From Desulfobacterales bacterium (lineage in GTDB: Bacteria; Desulfobacterota; Desulfobacteria; Desulfobacterales; UBA2174_A): a stretch of 38,948 nucleotides of DNA. The stretch is taken from contig JALOPD010000043.1 of the NCBI GenBank assembly GCA_025454075.1, forward strand, positions 1-38,948, given 5' to 3'. A program made the position numbers and the translations under genes. This document shows, in pieces, positions 15,932-23,997 of this stretch. Under the pieces are notes generated by a model. It saw only the letters and a program-made list of their open reading frames with translations. It did not search any database and was not told the DNA's origin. How positions within the stretch are numbered: the stretch's first letter is position 1; each line of letters begins with the position of its first letter.

Positions 15932-16849
15932 ATGAAACAAGAAGCCACAGAAGGCACCATTTTCAATGTCATGCGGTTCTCCACCCATGACGGCCCGGGC
16001 ATCCGGACTGCCGTTTTTCTGAAAGGGTGCCCCCTGAACTGCTGGTGGTGTCACAACCCCGAGAACTGGCAGCAGGTCCCCAAGGAAGTCTATCTGCGCG
16101 AGCGATGTGCGGGGTGCGGGGTTTGCGTCGAAAACTGCACCGCCGGCGCTCTTTCCCGCGGCGCCCAGGGCATCGCCGTGGACCCCGGCCGCTGCCGGCA
16201 CTGCGGCCGCTGCATCGCGGTCTGCCCGATGGAGGCCCGCGAGAGCACCGGCTGGAGCATCGGCGTGCCCGAGCTCATGCGATCCATAGCGAGGGACATC
16301 CCCTTTTTCGAGCAGTCCGGCGGCGGCGTCACCTTCTCCGGGGGCGAGCCCTTTTGCCAGCCCGATTTCTTGCTGTCGCTGCTGGAAGCATGCGGCCGCC
16401 TCGAAATTCACCGTGCCGTCGACACCTCCGGGTACGCCGACGCCGGGGTGCTCATGCAGGCCGCCCGGCTCACGGACCTTTTCCTTTACGATCTCAAGGT
16501 CCTCGACCCGCAGAAGCACCGCGCCAACACCGGTGTCGACAACGCGAAAATTCTTTCCAACCTGAGGCTGCTGTCCGCGGCCGGCGCCGACATCATCATT
16601 CGTATCCCGTTGATCCCCGGGGTCAACGACGGCGAAAACGACATCGCCGACGCCGGCAAGTTCATCGCCTCCCTGCCCCGGCGCCACGCAGTGCACCTGC
16701 TGCCCTATCACCGCGCGGCAAAAGGCAAATACCGCAAGCTCGGCCTGCGGTACCAAGGGGAGAGCGTCGCCCCGCCCCCCGGGGAGCAGGTGGCCGACGC
16801 CGCCCGGCGGCTGTCACATTTCGGATTCAAGGTGGAGATAGGAGGCTGA
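15932..16849 (+). CDS. Glycyl radical enzyme activating enzyme (radical SAM)
   Basis: A 305-residue activase that uses S-adenosylmethionine to place a glycyl radical on the enzyme encoded just downstream. The radical SAM motif is CPLNCWWC (C33, C37, C40). A two-cluster ferredoxin insert follows with C59, C62, C65, C69 and C88, C91, C94, C98, the arrangement found in activases of dehydratase-type glycyl radical enzymes rather than the short pyruvate formate-lyase activase. FSGGEPF further on is the SAM-binding GGE region. The ATG at 15932 is preferred over a GTG at 15920; neither has a strong ribosome binding site. Only 4 bases separate its stop from the glycyl radical enzyme start. Confidence 0.94.
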   Translation: MKQEATEGTIFNVMRFSTHDGPGIRTAVFLKGCPLNCWWCHNPENWQQVPKEVYLRERCAGCGVCVENCTAGALSRGAQGIAVDPGRCRHCGRCIAVCPMEARESTGWSIGVPELMRSIARDIPFFEQSGGGVTFSGGEPFCQPDFLLSLLEACGRLEIHRAVDTSGYADAGVLMQAARLTDLFLYDLKVLDPQKHRANTGVDNAKILSNLRLLSAAGADIIIRIPLIPGVNDGENDIADAGKFIASLPRRHAVHLLPYHRAAKGKYRKLGLRYQGESVAPPPGEQVADAARRLSHFGFKVEIGG

Positions 16850-16853
16850 ACCC

Positions 16854-19214
16854 ATGAACGAGCGCATTCAGCGGCTTCGGCAGGAAAGCGTCGACGCCGA
16901 ACCCGGCATTTCGATCGAGCGTGCCCTGCTGGTGACCGAATTTTACAAGGAGCACGCCGGCAGGCATTCCACGCCCGTGCTGCGCGCCCTGAACTTCAAA
17001 CACCTGTGCGCCGGGAAAACCATCTTCATCGGCCCGGATGAACTCATCGTCGGAGAGCGCGGGCCGCGGCCCAAGGCCGTGCCGACCTTCCCCGAGCTGA
17101 CCTGCCACACCGTCGAGGACCTGCGGATCCTGAACTCCCGGCGCATGACCCGCTACCGTGTCTCCGAGGAGGACATCCGGACCTACGAGGCCGAGGTCAT
17201 CCCCTACTGGCAGGGCCGCAGCATGCGGGACCGCATCTTCAGCGGCCTTCCCGAGGAGTGGCGGCGAGCGTACGAGTCCGGCCTGTTCACCGAGTTCATG
17301 GAACAGCGGGCCCCCGGCCACACCGCCCTGGACGGCACCATCTACCGCAAGGGGATGCTCGACTTCAAGAGAGAGATCGCGGGGCGCCTGGCCGCGCTCG
17401 ACTACCTGGGCGACCCCCGGGCCGCCGACCGCGCCGAGGAGCTCAGGGCCATGGCGATCGCCTGCGATGCGGCCGTCATCTTCGCGGAGCGCCACGCCGA
17501 ACGGGCCGAGGGCCTGGCCGCAAAAGAAGCCGATTCCCGGCGCAAAGACGAACTGCTGCGCATCGCCGCGGTGTGCCGCCGGGTGCCTGCCCACGCCCCG
17601 CGCGACTTGTGGGAAGCCCTGCAGATGTACTGGTTTGTACACCTCGGTACAATAACCGAGCTCAACGGGTGGGACGCCATGACGCCCGGCCACCTGGACC
17701 AGCATTTGAAGCCGTTTTACGAAAAGGGCCTTGCCGACGGGACGCTCACCCGCGAGCAGGCCAAGGAGCTTATCAGCTGCCTGTGGATCAAGGTGAACAA
17801 CCACCCCGCCCCGCCCAAGGTGGGGGTCACCGCCAAGGAGAGCGGCACCTACAACGATTTCACCAACGTCAACCTGGGCGGGCTCACCCGCGAGGGCGCC
17901 AGCGGGGTGAGCGAGGTCAGCTACATCATCCTGGAAGTGGCGGACGAGTTGCACCTGCTGCAGCCCCAACCGAGCGTCCACATCAGCGCCAAAACGCCGG
18001 ACCGCTTCCTGAAGGCCGCCTGCCGGGTCATCCGCAAGGGCTACGGGTACCCGTCGGTCTTCAACACCGACGAGTATGTCATGGAAATGCTGCGGGTGGG
18101 CAAGCGCGTCGAGGACGCGCGCGAGGGCGGCTGCAGCGGCTGCATCGAAACCGGCGCCTTCGGCAAGGAAGCCTACATCCTCACCGGCTATCTCAACGTG
18201 CCCAAGGTGCTGGAGCTGGCCCTGCACAACGGGGTCGACCCGCTGACCGGCAGGCAGGTCGGCCCGGCGACGGGCGACCCCCGGGCCTTCCGCTCCTTCG
18301 ACGAGCTCTACGCGGCCTTCGAAAAACAGCTCTCCTGGGTGGTCGACCTCAAGGTCCGGGTCAACAACTTCATCGAGCGCATGTACGCCCTGCATTCGCC
18401 GGCGCCGTTTCTCTCGGTGGTGATCGGCGACTGCATCGCCAAGGGCCGGGATTACTACGACGGGGGGCCGCGCTACAACACCAACTACATCCAGTGCTGC
18501 GGCATCGGCACGGTCACCGACAGCCTGTCCGCCGTCAAGACCCATGTGTTCGACGAGAAGACGGCCGGCATGGAACGCCTGCTCAAGGCTCTGTCCTGCA
18601 ACTTCGAGGGCGAGGAGCTCCTGCGGCACCAGCTCAAGAACAAGACCCCCTTCTTCGGCAACGACGACGACCGGGCCGACGCCGTCATGAAGCGCGTCTA
18701 CGACTCGCTTTTTGCCGCCATCGACGGCCGGCCGAACACCAAGGGCACCGCCTACCACCTCAACATGCTCTCCACCACCTGCCATGTCTATTTCGGCAGG
18801 ATGCTCGGCGCGACGCCGGACGGCCGGCGGTCCGGCGCGCCCGAATCCGACGGCACCTCGCCCTCCCAGGGCGCCGACCGCAACGGGCCGACGGCCGTGA
18901 TCCAGTCGCTGGCCAAGATGGACCAGGTCAAATCCGGCGGGACGCTGCTCAACATGCGCTTCCTGCCGAGCGTGCTGCGGTCCGAACAGGACCTCGAGAA
19001 GATGGCCCATCTCATCCGCACCTATTTCCGCATGAACGGCCACCACATCCAGTTCAACGTGGTGGACACGGACACCCTGCGCCGGGCCCAGGCCGCCCCG
19101 GACGAGCACCGCGACCTCCTGGTGCGGGTCGCGGGCTACAGCGACTATTTCGTGGACCTGGATGTACACCACCAGGAGGAGATCATCAGCCGCACGGCCC
19201 AAAGTACGAGCTGA
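16854..19214 (+). CDS. hypD: Glycyl radical enzyme, probable trans-4-hydroxy-L-proline dehydratase
   Basis: A 786-residue glycyl radical enzyme. The radical glycine is G761 in RVAGYSDYF and the thiyl cysteine is C430 in GCSGCIETG. D274, S330, D335, F336, C430, E432, Y446 and G761 fall at a constant offset of 4 from the residues I recall for Clostridioides difficile HypD (D278, S334, D339, F340, C434, E436, Y450, G765). The N-terminal AEPGISIERA and the stretch YWFVHLGTITELNGWDAMTPG are also HypD-like. HypD removes water from trans-4-hydroxyproline to give pyrroline-5-carboxylate. No pyrroline-5-carboxylate reductase gene lies next to it, unlike in many clostridia. CIE replaces the more usual CVE. 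A related dehydratase with a similar substrate remains possible. The enzyme is oxygen-sensitive, which supports an anaerobic host. Confidence 0.85.
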   Translation: MNERIQRLRQESVDAEPGISIERALLVTEFYKEHAGRHSTPVLRALNFKHLCAGKTIFIGPDELIVGERGPRPKAVPTFPELTCHTVEDLRILNSRRMTRYRVSEEDIRTYEAEVIPYWQGRSMRDRIFSGLPEEWRRAYESGLFTEFMEQRAPGHTALDGTIYRKGMLDFKREIAGRLAALDYLGDPRAADRAEELRAMAIACDAAVIFAERHAERAEGLAAKEADSRRKDELLRIAAVCRRVPAHAPRDLWEALQMYWFVHLGTITELNGWDAMTPGHLDQHLKPFYEKGLADGTLTREQAKELISCLWIKVNNHPAPPKVGVTAKESGTYNDFTNVNLGGLTREGASGVSEVSYIILEVADELHLLQPQPSVHISAKTPDRFLKAACRVIRKGYGYPSVFNTDEYVMEMLRVGKRVEDAREGGCSGCIETGAFGKEAYILTGYLNVPKVLELALHNGVDPLTGRQVGPATGDPRAFRSFDELYAAFEKQLSWVVDLKVRVNNFIERMYALHSPAPFLSVVIGDCIAKGRDYYDGGPRYNTNYIQCCGIGTVTDSLSAVKTHVFDEKTAGMERLLKALSCNFEGEELLRHQLKNKTPFFGNDDDRADAVMKRVYDSLFAAIDGRPNTKGTAYHLNMLSTTCHVYFGRMLGATPDGRRSGAPESDGTSPSQGADRNGPTAVIQSLAKMDQVKSGGTLLNMRFLPSVLRSEQDLEKMAHLIRTYFRMNGHHIQFNVVDTDTLRRAQAAPDEHRDLLVRVAGYSDYFVDLDVHHQEEIISRTAQSTS

Positions 19215-19397
19215 AGTTTTAAGTTTCAGGTGTTAGGTGTCAAGCAACATCGACTGGCGGCACGATTGCCATTGTATGCATTCATGCATTTTGATACAGA
19301 ACATTGCGCGAACAGTTACAACAAATTGCACCAGGATGTCCTCCGCCTAAAACATAACACTTATTAATCGTCTCGAAATAGTATGGACCGAGAGCGA

Positions 19398-19452
19398 CCC
19401 CCTCTCCCTTACCCTCTCCCCCAGTCCTGGGGGAGAGGGCAGGGTGAGGGGG
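19398..19452. repeat. REP-like palindromic repeat (CCCTCTCCC type)
   Basis: A 55-base GC-rich palindrome with a perfect 13-bp inner stem (19412-19424 with 19427-19439) and imperfect outer arms built of CCCTCTCCC and GGGTGAGGG. This looks like the widespread intergenic repeat found in many bacterial genomes. It sits in the 290-base gap between the glycyl radical enzyme and the serine dehydratase gene, which otherwise holds no visible gene, and may end the upstream transcript. Confidence 0.7.
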
Positions 19453-19504
19453 CGTCCCGTGTCTATACAATTATGCAACCCTTAATAAAGCTTAACACTT
19501 TCCC

Positions 19505-21070
19505 TTGAATAATTACCCCAGCATCTTCAACGACGTGATCGGCCCGGTGATGCGCGGGCCTTCCAGCTCCCACTGCGCGGCGGCGGTGCGCATCGGCCGC
19601 CTGGCGCGCGACCTGATGGGCGGACGGATCGAGCACGTGCGGGTGGAGTTCGACGCCAAGGGCTCCCTGGCCCACACCCACGCCGGCCAGGGCTCGGACA
19701 TGGGGCTCTTCGGCGGCTTGCTCGGGTGGGATGCCCAGGATGAGCGCCTGCTCGACTCGGCCGCCGCGCTGGCACAGGCGGGCATCCGCATCGAGCTTGG
19801 CATCGGCGAGTACCATGACGCCCACCCCAACACCTACCGGCTGACCCTTTCCGACGCCGGCGAAACCCACAGGATGATCGCGCTCTCCACGGGCGGCGGC
19901 ATGGTCGAGGTGGTGGAGATCGACGGCATCCCCTTGTCCATCAAGGGCGATTATGTCGAGACGCTCGTCGCCGTCGATGCCGTCGACATGGCGCTGCATG
20001 AAACCCTAACGCACACCGTGGCGGCGGAAGACGTCCTGCTGCACGCCGGCACGGACAAGACCCTGATCGAGATCCGAAGCCGGGAAGCGCTGCCCGAGCC
20101 CGTCCGCGCGCGGCTCGCCTCCCGCAAGGGCGTGGCGTGGGTGCGAACGCTCGCGCCGGTGCTGCCCGTGCTCTCCCGCAGGGGCCTGCAGGTGCCCTTC
20201 GTCACCGGCGCGCAGATGCTGGACTGGAACCGCGACCGCCGCCTCGACCTGGCCGGACTCGCCGCGGTCTACGAAAGCGCCCGGGGCGGTATTCCCGAAA
20301 GCGAGGTGGAGGGCCGCATGCAGGCGATCGTGCGCCTTCTGCGGCAGTCCATCGCCCAGGGCATTGCCGGCACCCGCTTCGCGGACCGCATCCTGGGGGC
20401 CCAGTCCGCAGGGTTCAAGGCCGCCATGGACAGGGGCGCGCTGCTGGAGGCCGGCATGCTCAACGCCATGATCCTTTACGTCACGGCCCTGATGGAGGTC
20501 AAAAGCGCCATGGGGGTCATCGTGGCCGCCCCGACGGCCGGCTCCTGCGGCGGTCTGCCGGGGGCCGTCATCGCTGCGGCCGATGCCATGGGGCGCTCGC
20601 AGGCCGACATGGCCCGCTCCCTGCTGGCCGCCGGCATGATCGGCGTGTTCATTTCCGCCCGCTCCACGTTCGCCGCCGAGGTCTGCGGCTGCCTGGCCGA
20701 ATGCGGTTCCGGATCGGGCATGGCGGCGGCGGCCCTGGTCACCCTGGCCGGCGGCAGCGCGCGGCAGGCGGTGGACGCGGCCTCCATGGCCATACAGAAC
20801 GTGCTCGGCCTGATCTGCGACCCGGTGGCCAACCGCGTCGAGGTGCCCTGTCTCGGCCGCAACGTGCTGGCCGCGGGCAACGCCCTGGCCTGCGCCAACA
20901 TGGCGCTGGCCGGCTGCGACGCCGTCATCCCGTTGGACGAAGTGATCGAGACCATGGACCGGGTCGGCCGGAGCCTGCCCATGGAGCTGCGCTGCACGAC
21001 CCTGGGCGGGCTGTCGGTCACCCCGACCTCGAAGGCCATCGAAAAAAAACTGTCCTCGCACCGGGCTTGA
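19505..21070 (+). CDS. sdaA: L-serine ammonia-lyase, iron-sulfur dependent, fused beta-alpha type
   Basis: A 521-residue L-serine dehydratase that turns serine into pyruvate and ammonia with a [4Fe-4S] cluster. The N-terminal beta domain opens with SIFNDVIGPVMRGPSSSH, and the catalytic alpha domain has AAPTAGSCGGLPG, GCLAEC and LICDPVANRVEVPCLGRN. The spacing C396-42-C438-11-C449 fits the three cluster cysteines known from a Legionella structure. There is no ACT domain, so this is the two-domain fused form. The start must be the TTG at 19505: an in-frame stop lies 12 bases upstream and the next ATG would remove conserved residues. No clear ribosome binding site precedes it. It follows the glycyl radical enzyme after a repeat, so co-regulation is uncertain. 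Confidence 0.92.
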   Translation: MNNYPSIFNDVIGPVMRGPSSSHCAAAVRIGRLARDLMGGRIEHVRVEFDAKGSLAHTHAGQGSDMGLFGGLLGWDAQDERLLDSAAALAQAGIRIELGIGEYHDAHPNTYRLTLSDAGETHRMIALSTGGGMVEVVEIDGIPLSIKGDYVETLVAVDAVDMALHETLTHTVAAEDVLLHAGTDKTLIEIRSREALPEPVRARLASRKGVAWVRTLAPVLPVLSRRGLQVPFVTGAQMLDWNRDRRLDLAGLAAVYESARGGIPESEVEGRMQAIVRLLRQSIAQGIAGTRFADRILGAQSAGFKAAMDRGALLEAGMLNAMILYVTALMEVKSAMGVIVAAPTAGSCGGLPGAVIAAADAMGRSQADMARSLLAAGMIGVFISARSTFAAEVCGCLAECGSGSGMAAAALVTLAGGSARQAVDAASMAIQNVLGLICDPVANRVEVPCLGRNVLAAGNALACANMALAGCDAVIPLDEVIETMDRVGRSLPMELRCTTLGGLSVTPTSKAIEKKLSSHRA

Positions 21071-21146
21071 CTTTTCAGCGGGCCTCTGGCTTGCTGGTCC
21101 CGGGTGTGTTCTTCCGCAGCTGCCCCCCCTGGAACCGGAGGCCTCC

Positions 21147-22202
21147 ATGAAAGACCCAAAAAAAAATCCGATGCGCGTCATGACGGAACGGCCGCTCAAT
21201 GCCGAGACCCCCGTCGAGTCCCTGAGATCCTGGATCACCCCCAACGCCGTGTTCTTCGACCGCAACCAGGGCGCCATCCCACCGCGGCGGGTGTCCCTTG
21301 CGCGCTGGCGGCTGACCGTCGAGGGCGAGGTGGAGACCCCGTCGGCATTCACGTTCGAGGAGCTTCGCCGCATGCCCAAGGCCATCGCCGCCGACACCCT
21401 GGAGTGCTCGGGCAACGGCCGGTCCCTGCTCGCGGAGAAATCCGCGGGCAACCCCTGGACCATCGGCGGCGTGGGCAACGCCGTCTGGGGGGGCGTCTGG
21501 CTGAGGGAGGTCCTGGGCAAGGCCGGCCTGAAGCCGGCCGCCGGCCACGTCGCCTTCGAGGGCTTCGACCGACCGCTCGGCTCCGCCGGCGTCAAGTTCA
21601 TCCGCAGCATCCCCCTGGCCAAGGCGCTCTCCACCACCCTGCTCGCCTATGAGATGAACGGGGATCCCCTGCCGCTCAAGCACGGCTACCCCCTGCGGGC
21701 CCTCGCGCTGGGCTGGACCGGCGCCAACTGCGTGAAGTGGCTGCGGCGCATCGTCGTGACGGACCGACCGTACGCCGGGTTTTTCATGGACACCGTCTAC
21801 CGGATGTTCCAGAAAGGCCAGGACCCCAGGACGGGCGAGGTGGTCACCGGCATCCAGCTCAAGTCCGTCATCACCCAGCCGCTCCCGGGCGAGACGCTTC
21901 CCGCCGGCGCCGTGGTCGTGCTGGGGGCGGCCTATGCCGGCGAAGCGGACGTGGCGCGGGTGGAGGTGTCTGCCGACGGCGGTGCGAGCTGGCACCCGGC
22001 CGAATTCATCGGGCCGCACGAACCGCATGCCTGGCGGCAGTGGCAGTATCTGTGGAGGGCGGAGGAAAAAGGGGAGCGGCTGATCCTGTCGCGCGCCGTG
22101 GACTCGCAGGGGCGCCTGCAGCCGATGCAGGCCGCCTGGAATTCGCTGGGGTACGGCAACAACGGCGTGCGTGAGCACGCCGTGAAAGTTATGATCGTCT
22201 GA
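21147..22202 (+). CDS. Sulfite-oxidase-family molybdopterin enzyme without signal peptide
   Basis: A 351-residue molybdenum-cofactor oxidoreductase. The cofactor domain (about 35-220) has FDRNQGAIP, the molybdenum-ligand cysteine in TLECSGNGR, WGGVWLREVL, and HGYPLRALALGWTGANCVKWL. The C-terminal part (about 225-351) is the dimerisation domain typical of sulfite oxidases, including VEVSADGG and the final WNSLGYGNNG pattern. No Tat or Sec signal is present, so the enzyme should be cytoplasmic, unlike SorA or YedY. No heme domain is fused to it. The ATG at 21147 has GGAGG just upstream. Substrate (sulfite or another oxidisable compound) and electron acceptor are unknown. The gene follows sdaA by 76 bases in the same direction. 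Confidence 0.85.
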   Translation: MKDPKKNPMRVMTERPLNAETPVESLRSWITPNAVFFDRNQGAIPPRRVSLARWRLTVEGEVETPSAFTFEELRRMPKAIAADTLECSGNGRSLLAEKSAGNPWTIGGVGNAVWGGVWLREVLGKAGLKPAAGHVAFEGFDRPLGSAGVKFIRSIPLAKALSTTLLAYEMNGDPLPLKHGYPLRALALGWTGANCVKWLRRIVVTDRPYAGFFMDTVYRMFQKGQDPRTGEVVTGIQLKSVITQPLPGETLPAGAVVVLGAAYAGEADVARVEVSADGGASWHPAEFIGPHEPHAWRQWQYLWRAEEKGERLILSRAVDSQGRLQPMQAAWNSLGYGNNGVREHAVKVMIV

Positions 22203-22298
22203 AGCGGAGCGTCCGGCAGCCGGAGGGAGGCGCTTCTTGGTGCTGCGGTGGGAGCAAGCCCATAGCCGAGAATCGAGCTAAAGCAAAATCGTCGACCT

Positions 22299-23204
22299 TC
22301 ACGCCACCGGCTTCCAGATTCCCCCGTCATTCCACAGCCGCGAAAACGGCGCCCCCGCCGGCAGCAGGCGGCCCGGCAGGCTGCCGGCATCGACCCGCAG
22401 ATCCTCACGGCCGTACATCGGGTCCCAGGGCTCGACGATGATGGACCCCGCGCCTTTTCCCAGAGGGACCAGCCGCGGGAAGATGGGCTCGCCCCACCCC
22501 CGGCCCTCTACTCCCCGGTTCAGCGCGTCCAGGGTCGGAAAATTCAAGAGTTCGTGCAGCGTCACCAGGGTCGGCGGGCTGAGAGGGGCCCGGCCGGCCC
22601 GGTTGCCCGCCAGGGCCTGCCGCGGGCTGACCCAGAGCCCTTCGGTGGTCTCGCGCATATCCGGCCGGCCCTCCTGCCCCTCGGGCAGGGCCGCCGCGAA
22701 AAACCGCGTGTCGAACCGCCGCGGCATGCCCACCGGCGTGATCCAGTGGGACCAGGGCGCCAGCGCCGACAAGGAGAGGATCCAGCCTTCGGTTTCCGCC
22801 AGCGTTCGAAACCAGCCGTGCCGTCCGCCTTCCGCAAGGCGCCGCTCGCCGGCCCTCTTCAGCTCCTCATCGGTCGAGCCTGCTTTCGCGGCCAGCAAAA
22901 CACCGGCCTCCTCGAAGGTCTCGCGGACTCCGGCGACGGCATAGCTCAGGGCCTCCGAAAAGCGGAGCCCCTTGCCCAGTCGTTCGCCGAGCGCCTGCGG
23001 AGACAGGTCCTGGCGCTCCCTCCAGAAAACCTCGTCGCCATCGTCGGGATCCACCAGGCCGCCGGGGAAAACAAAGAGGCCGGGCATGAAGCCGCTCGCG
23101 GGGCTCCTGCGGAGCAGATAGGCCTGGAGCTCCCCGGCGTGCTGCCGCACCAGGATCAGGGTGGCGGCCCGCGCCAGCCGCGGGGGCGGGTTCGAGCTCG
23201 ACAT
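22299..23204 (-). CDS. Nudix hydrolase with enlarged Nudix box, NUDT19-like
   Basis: A 301-residue Nudix hydrolase. The box begins with FVFPGGLVDPDD (G48, G49) and ends with VRETFEEAGVLL (R94, E95, E98, E99, G101). About 35 additional residues lie between the two halves, the split-box arrangement described for the NUDT19/RP2p group, several of which act on CoA derivatives. The C-terminal half is specific to this group and contains WSHWITPVGMPRRFDTRFF. Its gene begins 11 bases after the stop of the small monooxygenase-fold gene, so the two form an operon. Substrate assignment to acyl-CoA or other nucleotide compounds is only suggestive. Confidence 0.8.
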   Translation of the reverse strand: MSSSNPPPRLARAATLILVRQHAGELQAYLLRRSPASGFMPGLFVFPGGLVDPDDGDEVFWRERQDLSPQALGERLGKGLRFSEALSYAVAGVRETFEEAGVLLAAKAGSTDEELKRAGERRLAEGGRHGWFRTLAETEGWILSLSALAPWSHWITPVGMPRRFDTRFFAAALPEGQEGRPDMRETTEGLWVSPRQALAGNRAGRAPLSPPTLVTLHELLNFPTLDALNRGVEGRGWGEPIFPRLVPLGKGAGSIIVEPWDPMYGREDLRVDAGSLPGRLLPAGAPFSRLWNDGGIWKPVA

Positions 23205-23215
23205 CGCGGAGCGCC

Positions 23216-23524
23216 TCAGGCCGGCGCCACTACGTGCAGGCTGATGTTCTTTACGATGTCCTTGACCTTTTCCCGGTAGGCCAGCATGTGGGGCGCTTTG
23301 AGGTGCACCTGGAGGTCCGCGAGGCTCTCCCAGGTCTCGAGAAGAGTGACGACGTCGGCCCGCAGGTCCACCTGCACCGGGATGCCGGACTCCACATCCA
23401 CCGCCGGCGCATAGGCGATGCAGCCTTTTTCCGCAAGGACGTTGGGCACATTGGCCTTCAGGATCCCGAGGTACTTCTCCCGCGTTCCCGGCTTGACTTT
23501 GATCGTGGCGATGACGTGAATCAT
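23216..23524 (-). CDS. Small antibiotic-biosynthesis-monooxygenase (ABM) fold protein
   Basis: A 102-residue protein of the dimeric alpha/beta-barrel ABM family. It starts IHVIATIKVKPGTREKYLGI and has the later family pattern LLETWESLADLQVHLKAPHM. These small enzymes or binding proteins include quinol and heme-degrading monooxygenases, but many have no known role. The ATG at 23524 is preferred to an upstream GTG or ATG frame because GAGAGGAG precedes it at the right distance and the family starts here. It is the first gene of a two-gene unit with the Nudix hydrolase. Confidence 0.78.
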   Translation of the reverse strand: MIHVIATIKVKPGTREKYLGILKANVPNVLAEKGCIAYAPAVDVESGIPVQVDLRADVVTLLETWESLADLQVHLKAPHMLAYREKVKDIVKNISLHVVAPA

Positions 23525-23703
23525 GATCGCTCCTCTCAGCAGACGTCTTCCTATATTATTGCTCCGGCAATAGAACCGGCACAACTTAAGCCGAAGCCAG
23601 GCGGGGATGGCGGTCTTGCCTTCCGTGTTCCACGCTTTTCGGGAACATACCCGTCTTGGTGGTGAAGGTCAATCCGCGCCCTGATATCGGGCGGTGACGA
23701 CCG

Positions 23704-23745
23704 CTTGTTCGGGTGAAGGCGAAGCGGGTTACCCGCGGACGCCTT
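23704..23745. repeat. Dispersed structured repeat, copy 2
   Basis: Matches copy 1 (12761-12793) at 29 of 33 bases over 23704-23736. Here it folds into two nested stems, AAGGCG with CGCCTT (23716-23721 with 23740-23745) around GCGGGT-T-ACCCGC. It lies in the 473-base gap 23525-23997 between the ABM gene and dedA, which holds no credible gene. Confidence 0.6.
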
Positions 23746-23792
23746 GCCCCCGTATCTTTCTTTTGCAGTTCCGCCATGGTATGATGATTCAT

Positions 23793-23823
23793 CGTGCCCG
23801 GAAGACGGGCACGTCGTTTTTTT
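23793..23823 (+). terminator. Rho-independent terminator with no obvious upstream gene
   Basis: A perfect 8-bp stem CGTGCCCG/CGGGCACG (23793-23800, 23806-23813) with loop GAAGA is followed by TCG and seven T (23817-23823) on the plus strand. The genes to the left run the other way, so the terminator implies a plus-strand transcript starting somewhere in 23525-23790: a leader attenuator of dedA or a small RNA. Confidence 0.75.
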
Positions 23824-23997
23824 GAGAAGCCGGTGGTGGTGCGCAACGCCATAGCATCGGCGATGACCGGTGGGAGAGCCATCCGGGCTCCATGAGTCGA
23901 CTCCACCCAAGCGGCTCCGGCGGCGACGGTTGAATCGCGGCTGGGAAGCCGGTCCAATAGGGGTTCAAAAAAAAATAAACCTGATCGGAAGGATTTG

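Noticed and set aside
16827..19202. A 791-codon minus-strand frame opposite the glycyl radical enzyme
   Set aside because: It is a mirror frame created by high GC at third codon positions; the plus-strand protein has all family motifs and the minus frame has none.
16854..19214. Pyruvate formate-lyase or glycerol dehydratase identity for the glycyl radical enzyme
   Set aside because: Pyruvate formate-lyase has two adjacent active cysteines in another context, and the residues around C430 plus D335, S330 and D274 follow the HypD pattern instead.
19398..19452. CRISPR repeat
   Set aside because: The palindrome occurs once here, with no regular spacer array.
23525..23790. Possible c-di-GMP, SAM or other known riboswitch upstream of dedA
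   Set aside because: None of the conserved sequence blocks of those classes is present; only the terminator and the repeat are supported.
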